The notes under the pieces: model-generated
Told to the model about the DNA's origin: nothing
Seen by the model: only the letters and a program-made list of their open reading frames with translations
The model's database searches: none
Source: Heliomicrobium undosum
GTDB taxonomy: Bacteria > Bacillota > Desulfitobacteriia > Heliobacteriales > Heliobacteriaceae
Direction: 5' to 3'
Assembly (NCBI RefSeq): GCF_009877425.1
Contig: NZ_WXEY01000016.1
Location: 1 to 64,000 of the forward strand
Length of the DNA: 64,000 bases
Position numbers and translations under genes: made by a program
In this document: piece after piece, positions 8,991 to 18,042 of the stretch
Layout: the number at the start of each line of letters is the position of its first letter
Position numbering within the stretch: the first letter of the stretch is position 1

Positions 8991-9059
8991 GGACTTCCCT
9001 CCCACGATTCTTCAGAACCTAACCTACATTTTTGCATTGTGTAGAGCCGGTTTTTCAGT

Positions 9060-9185
9060 GGCTGTCCAGAAGTTCTCCTACCGCTGTCGAGAAGTCTCCT
9101 CCCACTCTCCAGAAGCCTCTTGCCACCCTGCAAAACCTCTCCAAACAGTGTCCAAAATATCTCGACCACTATCCAATACTTCTAA
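9060..9185. repeat. Degenerate 21-bp tandem repeats upstream of tctC
   Basis: Six head-to-tail 21-bp units start at 9060, 9081, 9102, 9123, 9144 and 9165, sharing the pattern CCxCTGTCCAGAAGTCTCCT with increasing decay to the right. They lie 70-195 bp upstream of the first gene of the tct operon. The 21-bp pitch is two helical turns, as for cooperative protein-binding sites. The minus strand is also open and reads as seven-residue repeats (RLLESGR, RLLDSGR), so decay of a coding repeat is the alternative. Confidence 0.6.
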
Positions 9186-9653
9186 GTAGATGTTAAAATT
9201 CCTTCTATTGTTATCCGATTTATCCCATCCATTAAACGACAAAAACCGGGGGTTTGAAGTAACCTTCCATCCTCACGCAACCGGGCAACGAAACAGACGG
9301 TTGCTTGTCCACTGGGACAGCAGTAGAAAAACGCTTCCTGGACTCAGCAAAACCACCAACGAGAGCCTGTTTCAGGAGGATGAACAGGCTACTTATTATA
9401 TATGAGAAAACAAATGTTTTAGCACAAAAGAATAGCCCCCATTACCGCATGTTTCGGGGACGGATAGGCGGCTTGTGGCATTCCCTCAACTGTCGCACAT
9501 GCGATCATGGCGACCCTCCCGACTATACCGTTTTTTTGTTGTAGGCTTTCCTCTTCTTGCCATAGCCGCCCGGAATTGGGACCCCGGTTCTATTCCCCTT
9601 TGTCCCCTCAGGGACTACAGTTATTACAAAATAAACATTTTACGGGTGATGAC
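9186..9653. other. Intergenic region with no identified gene
   Basis: No convincing coding frame or structured RNA was found. The region contains the likely promoter of the HD-GYP gene. Short open frames here lack ribosome sites and family resemblance. Confidence 0.5.
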
Positions 9654-10760
9654 ATGCGGATCGTATCGGTGAGCAATCTCAAAGTGGGCGATGTCCTGGC
9701 CAAAAACATCTATGCCAGCGATGGCCGGGTCCTGCTCAGCCAAGGGGTTGCCCTGACGAGCGGTTATATCGCCCGCATGGTCAACCTGGGCGTCTCGAAG
9801 GTTTACATCCAAGACAAGCAACTGGCCGACGTCTCGATTGAAGAGCCCTTGACGGACAAGACGCGAAATGCCGCCATCCAGATTCTTGAGGACATCACCG
9901 ACACCATCCCCGTCAAAAAAGACGGGCTAATGACGCTCAACAAGGATGAACTCGATCGGGTCAGCAACAAATTCAATTCGGCGCGCTACATCGGCGTCGT
10001 CAAAGAGATCGTCAGCGAGTTGATCGGCAATATGGATGTCATGATCCACCTCGCCGATATGCGGGAGCGCTCCGACTTCCTCTTCACCCATTCGGTGACG
10101 ACAACCGTCCTGTCCACGTTGTGCGGCCTCGGCATGGGCCTTACCCGCAAACAACTGGACGAACTGGCGACAGGTTGCCTGCTCCATGACATCGGTTTCA
10201 CCGTCATCCAGCCGGAACTGCTCCGCAAACCGATCAACACGATCACCCCCGAAGAGGCAGCGCTCTTTCGCAAGCATTCCGCCGTCGGCCTGGCGATCAT
10301 GAAAAAACTGCCCGGCATCAGCATCCCGTCGGCCTATGTGGCCAGCCAGCATCACGAGTTGGTGGACGGCACGGGGTTTCCCAACGGGCTGAAGGGCGAT
10401 CAGATCCACCTCTATTCGCGCATCCTCGCCGTATCCGACTTCTTCGACAACCTGATCAGCGGCAAGGCCGGGAAAAGGCTGCTGCCCCACCAGGCCTACG
10501 AGGTCGTCCTGGCCCAAGCAGGCACGAAGTTCGACCTCAACGTGGTCACCTCCTTCGTCCGCCATATCGCCCTCTACCCGAACGGCAGCACGGTGTTGTT
10601 GACGACGAACGAAACAGGCGTCGTCGTCCGTCAGACCTCCTCCCCGGCCCGCCCGGTGGTCCGCGTCTTCCGCAAGCGGGTCAGCGGCGACGATGTCGAT
10701 TTTAAGGAGTATGACATGACGAAGGAATTGACGATATTTATCAAAGAGGTCATTGACTGA
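9654..10760 (+). CDS. HD-GYP domain protein (probable c-di-GMP phosphodiesterase)
   Basis: 368 aa. The C-terminal half is an HD-GYP domain: LLHDIG (His178-Asp179), the HHELVDGTGFPNGLKG motif (about 233-248) corresponding to HHExxDGxGYP, and LAVSDFFDNLI. GTGFP replaces GxGYP, a common conservative change. The N-terminal ~60 residues (VSNLKVGDVLAKNIYASDGR) form the small domain often preceding HD-GYP modules. Expected role is hydrolysis of cyclic di-GMP in the cytoplasm. The ATG at 9654 has ACGGGTG upstream; the longer open frame before it is not supported. A copy of its last 16 codons recurs at 15594-15644. Confidence 0.85.
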   Translation: MRIVSVSNLKVGDVLAKNIYASDGRVLLSQGVALTSGYIARMVNLGVSKVYIQDKQLADVSIEEPLTDKTRNAAIQILEDITDTIPVKKDGLMTLNKDELDRVSNKFNSARYIGVVKEIVSELIGNMDVMIHLADMRERSDFLFTHSVTTTVLSTLCGLGMGLTRKQLDELATGCLLHDIGFTVIQPELLRKPINTITPEEAALFRKHSAVGLAIMKKLPGISIPSAYVASQHHELVDGTGFPNGLKGDQIHLYSRILAVSDFFDNLISGKAGKRLLPHQAYEVVLAQAGTKFDLNVVTSFVRHIALYPNGSTVLLTTNETGVVVRQTSSPARPVVRVFRKRVSGDDVDFKEYDMTKELTIFIKEVID

Positions 10761-10804
10761 CAGCGCGTATCCGCGAGCGAAATTTTCCTCGTTTATTGCA
10801 TGCG

Positions 10805-10848
10805 AAAACCCCGCCCGCAGCTACCTGAGCTGCACCGGCGGGGTTGCT
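10805..10848. terminator. Convergent terminator
   Basis: Stem AACCCCGCC / GGCGGGGTT with an additional inner stem (GCAGCT/AGCTGC). T-runs are better on the minus strand, serving the methyltransferase gene, but it lies between two convergent genes. Confidence 0.75.
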
Positions 10849-10885
10849 TGTTCTGCGAAAGGCCTTCTTCACGGTAAAGGGATGC

Positions 10886-11908
10886 TCACTGAGATGCTTT
10901 CTCCGCCAATATCAAATGCTGATGTTCAAGCGGAACCAGCCGCACGTTTTCGTATCTTTTCTCTTCCTCCAGCCACTGTCTGTACTGGTCCATCGTCCAG
11001 GTCCCGCCCGTCTTCGTGTTGACAAGCATGTTGACGGCAAACATGGCCGCCATGGGACTGACGGCGCGGACAAAATCGAGGATGGCGATGCGGCCACCGG
11101 GTTTCAGCGCGGCGTGGACCCGCCGGAAGAGGGCGAGGTTTTCCTTGGGGCCGTAGATGTGGGAGATGTTCCCCAGAAAGGCGAGATCAAAGGGGCCTTC
11201 GACGACGGACTCGGTAAAGTCGATGGGCGCGAAACGAATCGTCTCTCCCGGCGCCAGTTGTTTCTCCATCAACTGGCAGACCTCGGGCGTATCCTGCACC
11301 GTCACGATGCATCCTTCGGCGGCGAAGGGACGGGCGTAGTTCAAGGGGCCGCCGCCTAGATCGAGTACGGTTAGCCCGGAGGGGGTTAGACCTTCAAGAC
11401 AAGGCCGGATCACCGAAACAGCCGATTTGGCGTTTTTCTTCATGGCGGCCATGAAGCCCTGGATGTCCAGTTCCTCCTGGTCCCGCTCCGCAGGCTGGCC
11501 CTTGCGCAGCACCTCGGGGATTTGGGACCAACTGCGGATGACATTGAAGGTGTGGATGAGGGCGTGCCCGATGTAGTTTTCACTGTTTTCCAGGAAGAAC
11601 AACTGCTCGGCTGCTTCCGTCAAGGCCAGCTTTCCATCGCCTGCGCATGACGCAGCCAGGTCGGATGGCATACCAGACTTGACTGATTCGGATGACGGAC
11701 TCGGCTCGGCTATCTCGATCAGGTATCCCAGCGACTTTAATGCCTCGATGACCGTCCAGAGGGCGCGAACATCGAGGTTGCGCCGCTCGGCCAGTTCGGT
11801 CAGGGACATGGGCGTTTCATAGAGGGTGTCGAAGATGCCGGTCTTAAAGGCGGCGCCGACGAGGAGCAGTTCGTTGGGAGCGGCAATCGGTTGGGCCAAG
11901 GTTGGCAT
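10886..11908 (-). CDS. SAM-dependent O-methyltransferase (dimerisation + class I domain)
   Basis: 340 aa with the two-domain layout of the methyltransferase_2 family (CrtF, BchU and antibiotic O-methyltransferases). An N-terminal winged-helix dimerisation domain (ELLLVGAAFKTGIFDTLYE, then LTELAERRNLDVRALWTVIE) is followed by a Rossmann domain with the SAM loop VLDLGGGPLNYA, acidic residues after strand 2 (VQDTPEV) and ALKPGGRIAILDF. The substrate cannot be read from sequence. The ATG at 11908 follows GAGGAGG by seven bases. Between the two domains is a low-complexity insert (SPSSESVKSG). Confidence 0.82.
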   Translation of the reverse strand: MPTLAQPIAAPNELLLVGAAFKTGIFDTLYETPMSLTELAERRNLDVRALWTVIEALKSLGYLIEIAEPSPSSESVKSGMPSDLAASCAGDGKLALTEAAEQLFFLENSENYIGHALIHTFNVIRSWSQIPEVLRKGQPAERDQEELDIQGFMAAMKKNAKSAVSVIRPCLEGLTPSGLTVLDLGGGPLNYARPFAAEGCIVTVQDTPEVCQLMEKQLAPGETIRFAPIDFTESVVEGPFDLAFLGNISHIYGPKENLALFRRVHAALKPGGRIAILDFVRAVSPMAAMFAVNMLVNTKTGGTWTMDQYRQWLEEEKRYENVRLVPLEHQHLILAEKASQ

Positions 11909-11941
11909 GGGACGGCCTCCTCTTTCGCATACTTTTCTAGA

Positions 11942-13654
11942 TTATACCTTAAACCCAGCCACGATCCCCTGCATCTCCTCGCTCAATTTGGCCAGCATCT
12001 GAGCAGAAGCAGCCACTTCCTCCATCGCAGCCGATTGCTCTTGAATCCGGGCAGCCATCTGCTCCGTGCCGGCAGCGGCTTCCCGGGCCACACCGGCAAT
12101 CGCCGTAACAGACTGCACAGCCTTCTCGGCGCCTTCCGTGATCTGCCGGGTCGCGCCGGACACGCTCTCGATCTGCGCCACCACCCGGTTCACATCAGCC
12201 GCGATGGTGTCAAAAGCCCTCCCCGCCGCGTCCACCGACGCGGCGCCGGCGGCCACCTCGCCTTTGTTTACGTTCATCGCCGCAATGGCTTGAGCGGTTT
12301 GCCCTTGAACACTGTCAATCAAGCCGGCGATCTGCTCGGCTGAAGCGGCCGACTGTTCCGCCAGTTTGCGCACCTCTTCGGCCACTACGGCAAAACCCCG
12401 TCCCTGCTCGCCGGCCCGGGCCGCTTCGATGGCCGCATTCAAGGCCAGCAGGTTCGTCTGGGCGGCGATGGCTTTGATCGCCTCCACAATCTGGCTGATC
12501 TCCTGCGATTGCTCGCCGAGCGCCGTAATCACGTCGCCCATCTGGATGGTCGTCTCCTGGACCTTCCGGATTTTGCGCACGGCTTCACCGGCCTGGATAC
12601 TCCCGGCCTGAGCCGTTTCAGCCGCTTTTTCCCCGCCCTGACTCGCCGTTTCCACATTCCGGTCCACCAAGAGGATGTTTTCGCACACCTGCCGGATGAC
12701 TTCGTGCGTCTCATCGACGGCTTTCGCCTGCTTGCCGGCGCCTTTGGCCATATGGCTTACCGTCCCGGCGATATCGGCGTTAAAGGCTGCCGTCTCCTGG
12801 GTCGTCGCCGACAGTTGCTGACTCGTGGCCGCGAGGTTTTCTGCCGAGTCGAACACCTGCCGCACAATTTGCTGCAGCGACATCGTCATCCTGTTAAACG
12901 CTTCGGTCAGTTGACCCAATTCATCCTTGGAGGTGACGGGCAACTGGCGGGTCAGATCACCGGCTGCCACCGCCGTGGCCCCTTCCAGCATGACGTTGAC
13001 AGCTGCGCTGATGCGTCCGGCAAACGAAATGGCCAGCCCGATGCCGAGCAACGCCGCCAGTCCAAAGCCGACAAAGGACGCCGTGACAGCCTGGGCGAAG
13101 AAGCTTTTGCTTTCCTTCTCGGCCTCGTTGGCTTCGTCGGCATAGGCCTCGATGTACTCGTCAGCCAACTGCATAAATCGGCTTCTCGCCCGATCCGTGT
13201 CTTCGTCTATACGCTGGTACTGTTCGGCCATGTCAGCAGGGGACAAACTCGCCCGTTGTTCATAGACGGCGACGACGCGATTGAACTGCTTCAGGTACTC
13301 TTCACCGGTAGCTTTCAGTTCCTTCCCCCAACTGCGCTCTTCCTCCGTGTCCGCCTGGGCGATCACCTTGTCGATGAGTTCTCGAAACAACACAGCATCC
13401 TTCTGATACTGCGTGATCGTGTCAGCGCGGTGATTGATGATCAGATCGGATTGACTCGTGGAGAGCATGCCCACACAGGTCTTCATTTGGGTGGCGATAG
13501 TCTCATCCTGCATTCGCCTCATCTGCGTGTCTTGCGCGCATTTGATCGCTTGCAACATCGTGTAGTTGAAGAAGGCGGAAGCGGAAAAAATCAGCAACAG
13601 GGCCGTAAATCCAGCGAGGAGCTTTACTTTCAGAGAAATGTCTCGAAAACTCAT
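11942..13654 (-). CDS. Methyl-accepting chemotaxis protein (4HB sensor, HAMP)
   Basis: 570 aa. One N-terminal helix anchors an extracellular four-helix-bundle sensor region of about 150 residues, followed by a second membrane helix ([20 protein letters not shown]), a HAMP domain ([21 protein letters not shown]) and a long coiled-coil signalling domain. The hairpin tip has the expected [20 protein letters not shown] sequence that contacts CheA/CheW. The ATG at 13654 is chosen for AAGGAGG six bases upstream; earlier in-frame codons lack one. No other chemotaxis gene is adjacent. Ligand unknown. Confidence 0.9.
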   Translation of the reverse strand: MSFRDISLKVKLLAGFTALLLIFSASAFFNYTMLQAIKCAQDTQMRRMQDETIATQMKTCVGMLSTSQSDLIINHRADTITQYQKDAVLFRELIDKVIAQADTEEERSWGKELKATGEEYLKQFNRVVAVYEQRASLSPADMAEQYQRIDEDTDRARSRFMQLADEYIEAYADEANEAEKESKSFFAQAVTASFVGFGLAALLGIGLAISFAGRISAAVNVMLEGATAVAAGDLTRQLPVTSKDELGQLTEAFNRMTMSLQQIVRQVFDSAENLAATSQQLSATTQETAAFNADIAGTVSHMAKGAGKQAKAVDETHEVIRQVCENILLVDRNVETASQGGEKAAETAQAGSIQAGEAVRKIRKVQETTIQMGDVITALGEQSQEISQIVEAIKAIAAQTNLLALNAAIEAARAGEQGRGFAVVAEEVRKLAEQSAASAEQIAGLIDSVQGQTAQAIAAMNVNKGEVAAGAASVDAAGRAFDTIAADVNRVVAQIESVSGATRQITEGAEKAVQSVTAIAGVAREAAAGTEQMAARIQEQSAAMEEVAASAQMLAKLSEEMQGIVAGFKV

Positions 13655-14101
13655 CTCGATCCTCCTTTTCATCATCGCGTCCAAGACAAGATTTACACAT
13701 ATATATATCCGCTATAAACGTTCCTTGCTTCATTCCCGTGCTATATCAAAAGTTTAAATGAAAACGACAAATGTCTTTCAATACACTGCAGGATGTCGCC
13801 GACTATATTTTCATGTTATGAAAAATGCTTCTTTTCGTTCTCGCATTTTGACATAGCAGAGTCTTTGTTACGGTTTGATTGTACGAAAAAAAGGAACAAG
13901 CAATTTTTACATTATTCTCGTTAGGGGGAATGTCGTTTGTTGTCGGTATATTGTAAAATCTATCTTATTCATTAAAAGAGTCTCTCAGTTAAATGGATAT
14001 CCTGAAACATTACTGGAAAAGATAAAAGGCGACGATTTAAGGACGGCCTAACAGAACACTGCAAAGTGCCCCTTTTCAGCAACGCATAAGGGAGGACTAC
14101 G
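13655..14101. other. AT-rich intergenic region between divergent genes
   Basis: Holds the promoters of the chemotaxis receptor (leftward) and the oxidoreductase (rightward). No coding frame or stable hairpin stands out. Confidence 0.5.
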
Positions 14102-14686
14102 ATGAAACATCTCATCCTCTTTGCCCACCCCAACCCCAAAAGCTTCAACACGGCGATTTTGAAGACGACCGTGAAGGTGCTCGAAGGCAAAGGCCACCAG
14201 GTTACCGTGCGAAATCTCTATGAGATGCATTTTGACCCCGTACTGAAGGGTACTGATTTCGAGGTGTTCCATTCCGGCAAGAAACCACCCGATGTGGAGC
14301 AGGAGCACGATCTCATCGCTGCGGCCGATGGTATCACCATGATCTATCCGATCTGGTGGTCCGGGATGCCGGCCCTCTTGAAGGGCTACATCGATCGGGT
14401 CTTCTCCTACGGCTTCGCCTACCGGTATAATGACGAGGGCGTACCGGTGGGGATGCTGTCCGGCAAAAAGGGATTGATCATCAACACGCTGGGGAGCACG
14501 ACGGAATATTATGATTCGATCGGCATGACCGAGGCGGTAAAAAAGACAACCGACACAAGCATCTTCGGTTTTTGCGGAATGGAACCAGTGGGGCATCTCT
14601 TCTTTGGCGCTGTGCCAGCGGTCGATGACGCAACGCGGCAGGGCATGCAGAAGACATTGACGGAGAAATTAGACGGGTTGTTCTAG
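14102..14686 (+). CDS. Flavodoxin-fold NAD(P)H:quinone oxidoreductase
   Basis: 194 aa, of the NQO/MdaB/KefF-like family that binds FMN or FAD and makes two-electron reductions of quinones. Visible features are the N-terminal LFAHPNPKSFNTAIL (phosphate loop), the YPIWWSGMPALLKGYIDRVF segment contacting the flavin, and the STTEYY loop. GGGAGG lies eight bases before the ATG. A strong terminator follows, so it is probably monocistronic. Confidence 0.88.
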   Translation: MKHLILFAHPNPKSFNTAILKTTVKVLEGKGHQVTVRNLYEMHFDPVLKGTDFEVFHSGKKPPDVEQEHDLIAAADGITMIYPIWWSGMPALLKGYIDRVFSYGFAYRYNDEGVPVGMLSGKKGLIINTLGSTTEYYDSIGMTEAVKKTTDTSIFGFCGMEPVGHLFFGAVPAVDDATRQGMQKTLTEKLDGLF

Positions 14687-14709
14687 ACCACAACGGTTGC
14701 CGGAATGTG

Positions 14710-14751
14710 AAAAAGCAGTCCGCAGGTTTCCCTGCGGGCTGCTTTTTCTTT
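14710..14751. terminator. Bidirectional terminator
   Basis: Near-perfect stem (AAAAAGCAGTCCGCAGG with CCTGCGGGCTGCTTTTT) between two convergent genes, with T-runs on both strands. Confidence 0.85.
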
Positions 14752-14809
14752 TCGAGTTATTTTGTTTTACTTAATATTCGGCTGGCCGAAACTTGGTCTG
14801 CCCGGGTTT

Positions 14810-15238
14810 CTACTTAAATTCCTCGTAGCAAACCAAGTCCTCTATCGGTTTGCGCGCCTTATCGTGGCGCTCAGGGGATGGCCCTTCCTCCGCCGCATAG
14901 CCGAAGGCGAGGATATTGACGGCTTCATATTCGTCTGGTATTTGAAACTCCTCCCGCAACACAGCCGGATTGAAGTAGCAAATCCAAACCGTATTCACAC
15001 CCAGTTCCGTCGCCTGCAGCATCATATGGTCGGTGACAATGCTCGCATCAATATCCAAGATGTTCTTTTGATCAAAGGGACGCACCCATACCTTGCGATG
15101 ATCGCCACAGACGACGACGGCCAGCGGCGCGCCGTAGATGTTGGCCGCTTTTTTGAGTTTTTCCAGTCCTTCCGCCTCTTGAATGACGAGCAGTTTGAAG
15201 GGCTGCCTGTTGGCGCCGGTGGGGGCGATCCTCGCCGG
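14810..15238 (-). pseudogene. Nitroreductase family, 5'-truncated
   Basis: The frame reads PARIAPTGANRQPFKLLVIQ, then IYGAPLAVVVCGD, ILDIDASIVTDHMMLQATELG and VNILAFGYAAEEGPSPERH, which are conserved nitroreductase segments in the right order. The N-terminal helix carrying the RRSxR flavin-binding motif is missing: the frame reaches 15238 and upstream continues only as antisense of the HxlR gene. The gene therefore appears to have lost its 5' end and start codon, and the HxlR start codon lies exactly at the edge. Confidence 0.75.
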
Positions 15239-15580
15239 ATGATACAGTTCAAAAACAACGTTTTCAACTGCACCATGGAATTGGCCATCGAGTTGATCGG
15301 CGGCCGTTATAAGGCGCTGATCTTATGGCATCTTTTAGACAGGACGTTGCGCTTCAACGAACTGCGGCGGTTGATCCCCCATGCCACGCAAAAAATGCTG
15401 ACCCAGCAGTTGCGCAGCCTGGAGGAAGACGGCTTGATCATACGAAAGGTCTACGCCGAGGTTCCTCCGAAGGTAGAGTATTCCCTATCCCAGTCCGGCA
15501 AAAACCTGAAGCCGGTATTAGAAGCCATGTGCCAATTTGGGAGGACCTATGTTGAGGAGCAGGGGCTGAAGTCCAATTGA
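15239..15580 (+). CDS. HxlR-family winged-helix regulator
   Basis: 113 aa. Typical HxlR layout: NCTMELAIELIGGRYKALILW (first helices), LRFNELRRLIPHATQKMLTQ (recognition helix), LRSLEEDGLIIRKVY, and VEYSLSQSGKNLKPVLEAM. HxlR proteins usually control a divergent oxidoreductase and respond to electrophiles or disulfide stress. The partner here, a nitroreductase, is truncated. The start ATG lies directly at the breakpoint and has no good ribosome site, so the gene may have lost its promoter. Confidence 0.85.
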   Translation: MIQFKNNVFNCTMELAIELIGGRYKALILWHLLDRTLRFNELRRLIPHATQKMLTQQLRSLEEDGLIIRKVYAEVPPKVEYSLSQSGKNLKPVLEAMCQFGRTYVEEQGLKSN

Positions 15581-15593
15581 TCTCTCATTGGGC

Positions 15594-15644
15594 TACGACA
15601 TGACGAAGGAATTGACCCTGTTTATTAAAGAAGTGATCGACTGA
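15594..15644 (+). pseudogene. C-terminal remnant of a second HD-GYP gene
   Basis: The frame reads YDMTKELTLFIKEVID then stop. It differs at one residue from the last 16 residues of the HD-GYP protein ending at 10760 (YDMTKELTIFIKEVID), with silent codon differences. No other part of that gene is present, so this is the tail of a lost paralogue. Confidence 0.7.
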
Positions 15645-15654
15645 CGGAAAGAAA

Positions 15655-15698
15655 AAACGATGCCGGGGAGACCGTTGGGTTCCCGGCATCGTTTTTTC
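15655..15698 (+). terminator. Rho-independent terminator
   Basis: Stem AACGATGCCGGG / CCCGGCATCGTT followed by six T. The same ACGATGCC/GGCATCGT stem recurs near 23322 and 60113. Confidence 0.85.
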
Positions 15699-15717
15699 TT
15701 CGCCATGGGTCGAGCGT

Positions 15718-16224
15718 TTACTTCGGCGGCTGTGCTTGCCGTTTTCCGGCAAGCTCCCGGTCAATCATGAAGATTCCTCCAGGTGATCCTTCGACGAGTT
15801 TTAGCTTGCCGATGATATCTTCTGATTGCGCCACTTCGTCAACCTGCTCTACTAGAAAGTTCTGGAGGATGGCCTGGCCCTGGACATCCCGTTGCTGCAA
15901 AGCCACGTCATAGGCTTGCTGGTAGGTGCTTGTCACATAACGCTCATGTTCCAGCACTGCTTGCCATGCTTGCAAAGGGGTTCCAAAGTCGACCGGTTGT
16001 TGCGGAAGCGCTGGGATGATCGGCACCCCGCCTCTGTCCAAAAGATGTCGGATCAGTAGATTGGCATGCGCCAATTCTTCATTGTGCTGCGCCATTACCC
16101 AGGTGGAAAAGCCCTTCAGCTTCAGGCGATCAAAATAATTCGCGATCGCCAGATATAGAAAGGCCGAATTCAAGTCTACCTGGATCTGTCGATTAAAGAT
16201 TTGTTGCATCGTCGGACTTATCAT
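15718..16224 (-). CDS. ftnA: Non-haem bacterial ferritin
   Basis: 168 aa, the normal length for iron-storage ferritins that oxidise Fe(II) and store Fe(III) in a 24-mer. The four-helix ferritin pattern is clear: helix A QVDLNSAFLYLA, helix B WVMAQHNEELAHANLL with ferroxidase residues Glu and His of NEELAHA, helix C AVLEHERYV, helix D FLVEQVDEV. The first ferroxidase ligand, Glu17 in E. coli FtnA, is Asp here (QVDLNS). The ATG at 16224 follows GGAGGGG. Confidence 0.88.
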   Translation of the reverse strand: MISPTMQQIFNRQIQVDLNSAFLYLAIANYFDRLKLKGFSTWVMAQHNEELAHANLLIRHLLDRGGVPIIPALPQQPVDFGTPLQAWQAVLEHERYVTSTYQQAYDVALQQRDVQGQAILQNFLVEQVDEVAQSEDIIGKLKLVEGSPGGIFMIDRELAGKRQAQPPK

Positions 16225-16373
16225 GAAGTCCCCTCCTTCCGCCGGGATATCTTATGCATGACAGGACATCCGGTTAACGGACGACGTTGATTTTCCAGCC
16301 GCCGGCACAAAAAAACGGCGACCTGAATACCCTTCAACGAAGCGAAATGCAAGGGTTGAGGGGTTGAGATCGC

Positions 16374-16820
16374 ATGTATCAACCGAGCGATATGCATCTG
16401 GAATGTTGTCAAAGCATCTGGAAATTACACTACTACACCAGCCTGATGTGCCATGAACCCTGCCCCTATCGCAGACGCCTCTTGCTGCGACAGATCCAGG
16501 GCGTGACGCAAGGCCTTGCTGCTTTGGTCAGCGCAGTCTGTTCGAACCGAGTCCCATCTGCCACGCCCCATCCCGACAATCAGATCCATCAGACGGTAAT
16601 CCCCAAGCGGGAGTTGGGCAGGTATGACGGAAGAAACGGCGCTCCTGCCTATGTGGCGGTCAATACCATCGTCTACGATGTCACGAACGATCCGGCGTGG
16701 GCGGCAGGAAGCCATTTCGGACTCACGGCGGGCCGAGACCTGTCCGGGCAGTACAGCGCATGTCACGGAGGTCAGCCAATCTTGGAAAAGCTGCCCGTGG
16801 CGGGGCGTTTGGGCGGCTGA
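16374..16820 (+). CDS. Cytochrome b5-like haem-binding domain protein
   Basis: 148 aa. The C-terminal ~75 residues match soluble prokaryotic cytochrome-b5-like domains: KRELGRYDGRNGAPAYVAVN, VYDVTNDPAWAAGSHFGLTA, GRDLSGQYSACHGGQPILEK. Two histidines (GSHFG and ACHGG) are in place as possible haem ligands. The N-terminal ~70 residues contain a Cys-rich helix (HYYTSLMCHEPCPYRRR) of unknown role. The start is uncertain: AGGGG lies about 13 bases before the ATG. It is divergent from ferritin, which would fit a redox or iron link (inference). Confidence 0.7.
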   Translation: MYQPSDMHLECCQSIWKLHYYTSLMCHEPCPYRRRLLLRQIQGVTQGLAALVSAVCSNRVPSATPHPDNQIHQTVIPKRELGRYDGRNGAPAYVAVNTIVYDVTNDPAWAAGSHFGLTAGRDLSGQYSACHGGQPILEKLPVAGRLGG

Positions 16821-16830
16821 CATCGCCTTC

Positions 16831-18042
16831 TTAAGCGCTTTCGCTCTCCTCCCCCTTCTCCATGGTGACCCCCAGTTTCCGCACCAACCCGCCTACCGTC
16901 AGCCCCTGCACGACCAGCGAAAACAGCACGACCCCAAAAGTCATGACCAATACCTCCTGCCGTCCCGCGTACCCGACCGGCAAAGTCAGCGCCAGGGCAA
17001 TCGAAAGGGAGCCTTTCAAGCCGCCCCAATTCAGCAGGTGCAGCCACCGCGCCGGCACCTGCGCCACGCCGCCGACCAGATAGACTGCCACAGCCCGGGC
17101 GATCAGCACCACCAGAACCGCCCCCACAATCCAGGGCAGCACCAGGATCTCTCGCGTCACCTCCAGGCCAACCAGAATGAAGACCATGGCATTGGCGATC
17201 AACGTGACCGTATCCAAAAAGACAGCGACGCTGTCTTTCGTCTTCTGGCTCATCCCCACCTGGGCGCCGTAATTGCCGACGATCAGCCCGGCCACGACAA
17301 CGGCGATCACCCCGGACACATGAAAAGCCTCGGCGCCAAAATAGGCCCCGTAAAAGGCGGTCAGCACAAAGGCATTCTCCAAGGGGTAATCGTCATAGAA
17401 TCGCGTCAGCGTCGACAGGACCAGACCGACGAGCGCCCCCACCGCGATCCCGCCGGCGATGACTTTGACGAACATCCCGGCGACACCTAGCACCCCGGCG
17501 CCGGCCATGGCCGAAAGACCGAGCGTCAGATTGAACAAGACGATGGCCACTCCGTCATTGAAGAGACTCTCGCCTTCCATGATGACGGACAACCGCTTGT
17601 CGACGCCCAGGCTCTTGAAGATCGAAAGCACTGACACGGGATCGGTCGCGCTCATCAGCGCCCCGAACAACAGGGCCAACTCCAGGGGCAACCCCAATCC
17701 GTAATACCCCAACAGGCCCACCACGCCGTAGGTCACCAGCGTCCCAACGCCCGCCAGCGCCAGAATCGGCCGCTTATGTTCCTGCAACTCCCGAAAGTTT
17801 AACTTAAAGGCCGCCTCGCCGATCAGCACCGGCAGGAAGATCGAAACGACGATGGTGACGAAGACCTGATCTTCCGTAAAAAAGTGCTTCAACTCGGGAA
17901 AGAACCCAAAGTCGGCCAGTCCAATGCCTAGCCCGACCAGCACCAGCGCGATCGGGTAGGGCTTTTTCGTTTTGTAAGCAAAGGCCGTCGAGAGAATGGC
18001 CACGGCGAACAGTAGGAAGGCCAATTCTGTTGTGTGGATCAA
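16831..18042 (-). CDS. CPA1-family Na+/H+ antiporter
   Basis: 403 aa with about 12 membrane helices. Conserved CPA1 motifs are present: GALMSATDPVSVLSIFKSLG, VIMEGESLFNDGVAIVLFN (the ND pair of the ion site) and the C-terminal GGLKGSLSIALALTLP segment. It should exchange Na+ or K+ for H+ across the inner membrane. The long cytoplasmic tail of NhaP-type members is absent. The start is the TTG at 18042, ten bases after GGAGGA. Confidence 0.88.
   Translation of the reverse strand: MIHTTELAFLLFAVAILSTAFAYKTKKPYPIALVLVGLGIGLADFGFFPELKHFFTEDQVFVTIVVSIFLPVLIGEAAFKLNFRELQEHKRPILALAGVGTLVTYGVVGLLGYYGLGLPLELALLFGALMSATDPVSVLSIFKSLGVDKRLSVIMEGESLFNDGVAIVLFNLTLGLSAMAGAGVLGVAGMFVKVIAGGIAVGALVGLVLSTLTRFYDDYPLENAFVLTAFYGAYFGAEAFHVSGVIAVVVAGLIVGNYGAQVGMSQKTKDSVAVFLDTVTLIANAMVFILVGLEVTREILVLPWIVGAVLVVLIARAVAVYLVGGVAQVPARWLHLLNWGGLKGSLSIALALTLPVGYAGRQEVLVMTFGVVLFSLVVQGLTVGGLVRKLGVTMEKGEESESA

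Noticed and set aside
9230-9400. Possible c-di-GMP riboswitch before the HD-GYP gene
   Set aside because: I looked for GEMM-type conserved segments and could not match them; no support beyond position.
9507-9653. N-terminal extension of the HD-GYP protein
   Set aside because: Extension (MATLPTIPFFCC...) has no family match; the ATG at 9654 begins the conserved domain.
12509-13717. 402-codon plus-strand frame opposite the chemotaxis receptor
   Set aside because: Shadow of the MCP gene; no start signals.
16624-17490. 288-codon plus-strand frame opposite the antiporter
   Set aside because: His/Gln/Pro-rich antisense shadow; it also overlaps the cytochrome-b5-like gene in another frame.
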